Source: Nesterenkonia sp. | GTDB taxonomy: Bacteria > Actinomycetota > Actinomycetes > Actinomycetales > Micrococcaceae | Direction of reading: 5' to 3' | Length of the DNA: 64,000 nucleotides | Assembly: GCF_029265375.1 (NCBI RefSeq) | Contig: NZ_JAJUJJ010000016.1 | Location: 1 to 64,000 of the forward strand | Part shown: in pieces, positions 59,561-64,000 of the stretch | Layout: each line of letters starts with the position of its first letter | How positions within the stretch are numbered: position 1 is the first letter of the stretch | Translations under genes and position numbers: made by a program | Notes under the pieces: model-generated | What the model saw: the letters and a program-made list of their open reading frames with translations, nothing else | Told to the model about the DNA's origin: nothing | The model's database searches: none

Positions 59561-61216
59561 ATGGATGCAGATCTCATTGTGGTCGGCGCCGGCCTGGCCG
59601 GACTGACCGCCGCGGCGGAAGCAGCTGACGCGGGACGCTCGGTGCTGCTGGTGGACCAGGAGGGGGAGCAGTCCCTGGGCGGACAGGCGCACTGGAGCCT
59701 GGGCGGGCTGTTCATGGTGGACACCCCTGAGCAGCGCCGCATGCGGGTGCGGGACTCCGTGGAGCTGGCCTGGCAGGACTGGCTGGGCAGCGCCCAGTTC
59801 GACCGTGAGGAGGACCGCTGGCCTCGTGCCTGGGCGGAGGCCTATGTGCATTTCGCCGCCGGAGAGAAGCGCGCCTGGCTGCACCAGATGGGCCACCGCA
59901 TCTTCCCGGTGGTCGGCTGGGCCGAACGCGGCGACGGCCGGGCAGAGGGGCACGGCAATGCGGTGCCGAGGTTCCACATCACCTGGGGCACCGGCCCGGG
60001 TGTGGTGGAGCCCTTCCTGAACCGGGTGCGCGAGCACGCCGACGCCGGGCGGATTCGGTTCGCCTTCCGCCACCGGGTGGACGGGCTGGTGGTGGAGCAG
60101 GGTCGCTGCACAGGAGTCCATGGTGCGCTGCTGGAATCCACTGAGGCTGAGCGGGGCCGCCCCACCAGCCGCGAACAGATCGGCGAGTTTCAGCTGAGTT
60201 CGCAGGCGGTGATCGTCTGCAGCGGTGGCATCGGCGGCAATCACGATCTCATTCGGCGCGTCTGGCCGGACCGTCTGGGCACACCGCCGGAGCAGATGGT
60301 CTCCGGAGTTCCGGACCACGTCGACGGCCGGATGCTGGCCATCGCGGAGCAGGCCGGGGCGCATCTGATCAACCCGGACCGCATGTGGCACTACACCGAG
60401 GGTCTGCGCAACTGGGATCCCATCTGGCCGCTGCACGGCATCCGCATCCTGCCCGGACCGTCCTCGCTGTGGCTCGACGCCGCCGGCAACCGGCTTCCGG
60501 CCCCCTGCTACCCGGGGTTCGACACGCTCGGGACACTGAAGCATCTGCGCACCACCGGCTGGGACTACTCCTGGTTCGTGCTGACCCAGAAGATCATCGA
60601 AAAGGAGTTCGCGCTCTCCGGATCGGAGCAGAATCCCGATCTGACCGGCCGGGACATCCGGCAGGTGCTCTCCCGGGTGCGCAAGGGCGCTCCCGGGCCG
60701 GTGGAGGCCTTCAAGCAGCACGGTGACGACTTTGTAGTGGCCGATTCGCTGGATGAGCTGGTCGCCGGGATGAACCGGATCGCCGACGACGCCGCCCCCG
60801 AGCTGACCGAGGAGAAGCTGCGCACGGTCATCGAGCAGCGGGACCGGGCCCTGGAGAACCCCTACACCAAGGACGCGCAGATCACCGCAGTCCACGGAGC
60901 CCGGAAGTATCTGGGGGACAAGCTGGTGCGCGTGGCCCGGCCGCACCGGATCCTGGATCCCGCTGCGGGGCCGCTGATCGCAGTGCGGCTGCACATTCTC
61001 TCCCGCAAAACCCTCGGCGGATTGGAGACGGACCTGCAGGGCCGCTGCCTGCGCTCCGACGGCGAACCGTTTCCCGGGCTGTATGCCGCCGGGGAGGTCA
61101 GCGGCTTCGGCGGAGGCGGCATGATGGGCTACAACGCCCTGGAGGGCACCTTCTTGGGAGGCTGCCTGTTCTCCGGGCGCACTGCCGGACGGGCAGCAGC
61201 TGCCCAGGCCGGCTGA
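59561..61216 (+). CDS. FAD-binding dehydrogenase (fumarate reductase / ketosteroid dehydrogenase family)
   Basis: A 551-residue flavoprotein. LIVVGAGLAGLTAAAEAADAG binds FAD, GGQAHWSLGGLFMVD follows, and GLYAAGEVSGFGGGGMMGYNALEGTFLGGCLFSGRTAGR closes the FAD site. The length and QMVSGVPDHVDGRMLAIAEQAG fit the FAD-binding dehydrogenases related to KstD and Shewanella-type fumarate reductase. The substrate, possibly a steroid or unsaturated acid, is unknown. GGAGGAGAGGCG precedes the ATG. Divergent from recR. Confidence 0.88.
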   Translation: MDADLIVVGAGLAGLTAAAEAADAGRSVLLVDQEGEQSLGGQAHWSLGGLFMVDTPEQRRMRVRDSVELAWQDWLGSAQFDREEDRWPRAWAEAYVHFAAGEKRAWLHQMGHRIFPVVGWAERGDGRAEGHGNAVPRFHITWGTGPGVVEPFLNRVREHADAGRIRFAFRHRVDGLVVEQGRCTGVHGALLESTEAERGRPTSREQIGEFQLSSQAVIVCSGGIGGNHDLIRRVWPDRLGTPPEQMVSGVPDHVDGRMLAIAEQAGAHLINPDRMWHYTEGLRNWDPIWPLHGIRILPGPSSLWLDAAGNRLPAPCYPGFDTLGTLKHLRTTGWDYSWFVLTQKIIEKEFALSGSEQNPDLTGRDIRQVLSRVRKGAPGPVEAFKQHGDDFVVADSLDELVAGMNRIADDAAPELTEEKLRTVIEQRDRALENPYTKDAQITAVHGARKYLGDKLVRVARPHRILDPAAGPLIAVRLHILSRKTLGGLETDLQGRCLRSDGEPFPGLYAAGEVSGFGGGGMMGYNALEGTFLGGCLFSGRTAGRAAAAQAG

Positions 61217-61265
61217 GCACCTGCGGGGGCCTCAGCGGCCGACGGCGTCCGGGCCGCTGAGCGGT

Positions 61266-63812
61266 TCAGCGAGGATCGTCGTCGAGCCGCTGCTCCTCCA
61301 GCAGCACGCCGTCCAGAATCCGTTCGATGGCGCGGCGGCCGAAGACTCCGGTGCCTTCGAGGTCGACGTCGTCATCGCTGGGAATGTCTTCCTCCGGGGC
61401 TTCTGCCCAGTCCGGCGGGGGAGAGGTGTCATACTCCGCCGGTGCTTGTGCGGCTTGCCAGGTACCGTCGGCCTCCGCGGCAGCTGGAGAGCTTCTGGCT
61501 GCCAGCCGCTGCCGGATCTCCGCGGCCCGGCCGTTGGCCTCGGCTGGGCTCTGCCGCTGCTCCGGTGGGGCCTCATGGGCTGCTGGGGCGGCGCTGTCCG
61601 ATGGAGCGGCACGCCGGGCGAAGGCCGGAATGGGGGGTTTGCCGGTTTCGCCCGCCCGGTGGGATGAGGACGACGACGGCGCAGGCGCGGCGGCTTCCGC
61701 GGTCTGCTCCGCAGTCGCGTGCTGGGGACCGGTTGGCGCGGGCGACTGCCAGGCGCCGGCCGGGGCGGGCGTGTCCCACCGGTGTTCGGGCCAGGGGCCG
61801 GGGGCTTCGTCCGGGTCCTCCGGCTCGTCAGGGTCCTGCGGCTGCTCGGCAGATTCGGCAGCATTCCACGGCGGCGACGGGTCCGGTCCGTGGGGAGTGG
61901 GGGCCTCGGCCGGAGCTGGACTTGCCCCAGTCCGGCCCTCACCTTTTGGGGGCGGTGCCCCCTGGTCCTGCGGGGGTCCGGAGGCCAGCTCGAAGCTGAC
62001 CTGCATGCCGAGCACCTCCTGCACTGCGTCGCCCAGTGCCTGTTCGCCATTGCGGTTGGCGAACGTGTTGCGGGCGCCTTCGTTGCTGAATGCCAGGGTG
62101 AGCCGTTTGCCGTCGAACCCGGCCACGGAGACGTTGCCCTTGACCAGCATCCACAGCATGCGGGAGCGGGACTTCATGGCTTCGACGATGTCCGGCCAGG
62201 CGCGCTGCATCATGTCCGTGGAGCCCCCGGCTGCCTGCTGAGCAGCTGCAGCGGGGCTCTCCTGGGCGGGGGGCGCAGGCTCCGGGGCGGCATCGGCGGC
62301 TTCTTTCCGCGGCGCCCCAGGTTTTGGGGCTGGCGGCTGGTCGACTGCCTGCGGGTTGTTGGACTCAGTGCCGGGCGGCTCCGGCTGCGGGCCGGGGCTC
62401 TGTTGGCCGGCAGGGGACGGGCTCTGCGGCCGAGCAGGTGCGGAGGTCTCCTCCGGCGTCGGGCCCCAGGCACCGGGCACGGCCCAGCCGGCTTCGTCCT
62501 TACCGGCTGCCTGCTCCTGGTGCGCGGGGCCGCCGTCTGCGGGGCCGGTCTGCGCGGCCGCGGAGCCTTGCGCCGCGCCCTCAGCTGGCGCGGTGGAAGT
62601 CGAGGCCTCGCGGGGAGCTTCCCCCGGAGGAGTGCTTCCAGCGCCTGCGGTGAAGTCCAGCCGGCGCTCTAGCCGCTCCAGCCGTGCTGCGAGGCTGGAG
62701 TGGCCGGACTCTGCATGGGGCAGCAGCAGCCGGGCCATCAGCAGCTCCAGGTGCAGCTGGGGAGAGGTGGCGCCCACCATCTCGGTGAGCGCGGTGGCGG
62801 TGATATCCGCGGCGCGGGAGAGCTCAGCAGCACCGACCTTGGACGCCTGGGTCTGCATGGTGCGGATCTGATCCTCCGGCACCCCCCGCAGGATCGCCTG
62901 CGGCGACTCCGGCACAGATTTCACGATGATCAGATCCCGCAGCCGCTCCAACAGGTCTTCGACGAACCGCCGCGGATCCTGCCCGGACTGGACTACTCGG
63001 TCCACTACGGAGAAGGCCTGGGCGCCGTCGAGGTCTGCCACAGCATCGACCACCTGGTCCAGCAGCGCGGCGTGGGTGAAGCCCAGCAGCGCCACAGCGC
63101 GGTCATAGTCCAGCCCGGACTCTCCGGCCCCGGCGATCAGTTGGTCCAGAACGGAGAGGGTGTCGCGGACCGAACCGCCGCCGGCCCGCAGCACCAGCTG
63201 CAGCACACCGGGTGCCACCTGGACATTCTCCGCCGAGCAGAGCCGCTCCAAATAGTCCAGCAGAGGCTCCGGCGGGACCAGGCGGAAGGGGTAGTGGTGG
63301 GTGCGGGAGCGGATGGTCCCGATGACCTTGTCCGGCTCGGTGGTCGCGAAGATGAACTTGATGTGCTCCGGCGGCTCTTCAACGATCTTCAGCAGCGCGT
63401 TGAATCCCGCTGCGGTGACCATATGGGCCTCATCGATGATGAAGATCTTGTAGCGGTCGCGCACCGGAGCGAATGTGGCTCGCTCGCGGAGGTCGCGTGC
63501 GTCGTCGACGCCTCCGTGGCTGGCGGCGTCGATCTCGATGACGTCAAGGGATCCCGGTCCGCCGGTGGCCAGGTCGCGGCAGGATTCGCACTCGCCGCAT
63601 GGAGTGCCGGTGGGCCCGTGTGCGCAGTTCAGGCAGCGAGCGAGGATGCGGGCCGAGGTGGTCTTTCCGCATCCGCGCGGCCCGGAGAAGAGATACGCAT
63701 GAGAGACCGCATCCTTGCCCAGGGCAGTGACCAGCGGGCCGGTGACGTGCTCCTGGCCGATGACGTCGGCAAAGGTGTCAGGCCGGTAGCGGCGGTACAA
63801 GGCGGTGCTCAC
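61266..63812 (-). CDS. dnaX: DNA polymerase III subunit gamma/tau
   Basis: An 848-residue clamp-loader ATPase. Domain I holds Walker A FSGPRGCGKTTSARILARCLNC, a zinc module CLNCAHGPTGTPCGECESC, the DEAH-like IIDEAHM and sensor region FIFATTEPDKVIGTIRSRTHHYPF. Domains II and III run to about residue 370. A Pro/Ala/Glu-rich tail of some 450 residues, with a tau-like segment around 555-640 (MMQRAWPDIVEAMKSRSRMLWMLVKGNV), follows. It starts at a GTG. The partial gene upstream ends 11 bases before it. Confidence 0.95.
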   Translation of the reverse strand: MSTALYRRYRPDTFADVIGQEHVTGPLVTALGKDAVSHAYLFSGPRGCGKTTSARILARCLNCAHGPTGTPCGECESCRDLATGGPGSLDVIEIDAASHGGVDDARDLRERATFAPVRDRYKIFIIDEAHMVTAAGFNALLKIVEEPPEHIKFIFATTEPDKVIGTIRSRTHHYPFRLVPPEPLLDYLERLCSAENVQVAPGVLQLVLRAGGGSVRDTLSVLDQLIAGAGESGLDYDRAVALLGFTHAALLDQVVDAVADLDGAQAFSVVDRVVQSGQDPRRFVEDLLERLRDLIIVKSVPESPQAILRGVPEDQIRTMQTQASKVGAAELSRAADITATALTEMVGATSPQLHLELLMARLLLPHAESGHSSLAARLERLERRLDFTAGAGSTPPGEAPREASTSTAPAEGAAQGSAAAQTGPADGGPAHQEQAAGKDEAGWAVPGAWGPTPEETSAPARPQSPSPAGQQSPGPQPEPPGTESNNPQAVDQPPAPKPGAPRKEAADAAPEPAPPAQESPAAAAQQAAGGSTDMMQRAWPDIVEAMKSRSRMLWMLVKGNVSVAGFDGKRLTLAFSNEGARNTFANRNGEQALGDAVQEVLGMQVSFELASGPPQDQGAPPPKGEGRTGASPAPAEAPTPHGPDPSPPWNAAESAEQPQDPDEPEDPDEAPGPWPEHRWDTPAPAGAWQSPAPTGPQHATAEQTAEAAAPAPSSSSSHRAGETGKPPIPAFARRAAPSDSAAPAAHEAPPEQRQSPAEANGRAAEIRQRLAARSSPAAAEADGTWQAAQAPAEYDTSPPPDWAEAPEEDIPSDDDVDLEGTGVFGRRAIERILDGVLLEEQRLDDDPR

Positions 63813-63823
63813 AGTCCAGAACC

Positions 63824-64000
63824 TTACCCCGCGCGGCGGACAGTCGCATTGGTGCGTTCAGCGATGCGCCCTTGGATGCGGCTGCTGCCCGGAAACACGT
63901 AGAGCCACCGGGTGCGCGGCCGCAGCGCGACCGCGGTCACCGAGACCACCAGCCCTGCCGCAGTGCAGGCGATTGTGTGGGTCACCGGATCGGCGCCCAG
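63824..64000 (-). CDS. C-terminal part of an unidentified protein
   Basis: The minus strand is open from the window edge to the TAA at 63824-63826, encoding some 58 residues with a hydrophobic segment (TIACTAAGLVVSVTAVAL) followed by RPRTRWLYVFPGSS and a basic tail ending in TVRRAG. It looks like the last membrane span and cytoplasmic tail of a longer membrane protein. It lies just ahead of dnaX in the same direction and may share its mRNA. Confidence 0.5.
   Translation of the reverse strand: MGADPVTHTIACTAAGLVVSVTAVALRPRTRWLYVFPGSSRIQGRIAERTNATVRRAG

Noticed and set aside
1..64000. tRNA, rRNA, CRISPR array, insertion sequence or replication origin
   Set aside because: I saw no tRNA T-arm signature, no rRNA sequence, no regularly spaced repeats, no transposase-like protein and no DnaA-box cluster when reading through the window. 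A covariance-model scan would be needed to exclude an unusual RNA gene.

Overview
The window reads as a 64 kb piece of chromosome from a high-GC Gram-positive actinobacterium, most likely a Micrococcales/Micrococcaceae relative such as a Nesterenkonia- or Arthrobacter-like organism. This placement is inferred from codon bias, frequent GTG starts, Shine-Dalgarno-free starts behind TANNNT boxes, a LAxTG sortase signal, the PurS/PurQ/PurL type of purine operon and a complete ectoine (Ehu) uptake operon. The Ehu operon and the very acidic lipoproteins suggest a salt-tolerant lifestyle. I see no rRNA, tRNA, CRISPR array, insertion sequence or prophage.

Layout. 0-8 kb: tail of an SH3-like protein, a 29-residue amphipathic peptide gene with its own terminator, an aminotransferase, an XRE regulator coupled to a membrane protein, a SurA-like lipoprotein, manganese catalase, a Rieske ferredoxin with its FAD reductase, a Pr6Pr-type membrane protein and a VOC protein. 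8-17 kb: purB, a WXG100-like protein next to a predicted serine hydrolase, a holin-like membrane protein, hisC, and an E1alpha/E1beta/E2 2-oxoacid dehydrogenase operon. 17-27 kb: GerMN-like lipoprotein, CitE-like aldolase, 3-hydroxyisobutyryl-CoA hydrolase-like protein, DUF1648 protein, an orphan winged-helix regulator, a LAQTG surface protein, aldo/keto reductase, ferritin, thioesterase and fhs. 27-32 kb: a divergent catabolic cluster (GntR regulator, two Asp/Glu-racemase-superfamily enzymes, 2-hydroxyacid dehydrogenase, amidase, DUF3830 protein) with matching candidate GntR operators.

32-46 kb: a 19-residue membrane peptide in front of a YdcF-type protein, a potassium channel, the zinc-independent rpmB-rpmG-rpsN ribosomal operon, an ABC exporter, HU, a CtaG/CopD copper-oxidase assembly protein with a small membrane partner, an NHL-thioredoxin, a flavodoxin, a cysteine-desulfurase-like enzyme and a decayed Fpg/Nei glycosylase gene. 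46-54 kb: P-loop kinase-like protein, purSQL, aldo/keto reductase, a ribbon-helix-helix/VOC pair, an NADP-binding oxidoreductase, a 3-methyladenine-glycosylase-family protein and lysC. 55-64 kb: ehuBCDA, recR, a large FAD dehydrogenase, dnaX and the end of a further gene.

Most of the window is core metabolism. The parts most worth following up are the GntR-controlled catabolic cluster, the WXG/hydrolase cassette, the two tiny peptide genes, the RHH/VOC autoregulated pair, and the remarkably regular leaderless promoter architecture (TANNNT, six bases, start codon) seen in front of about a dozen genes.
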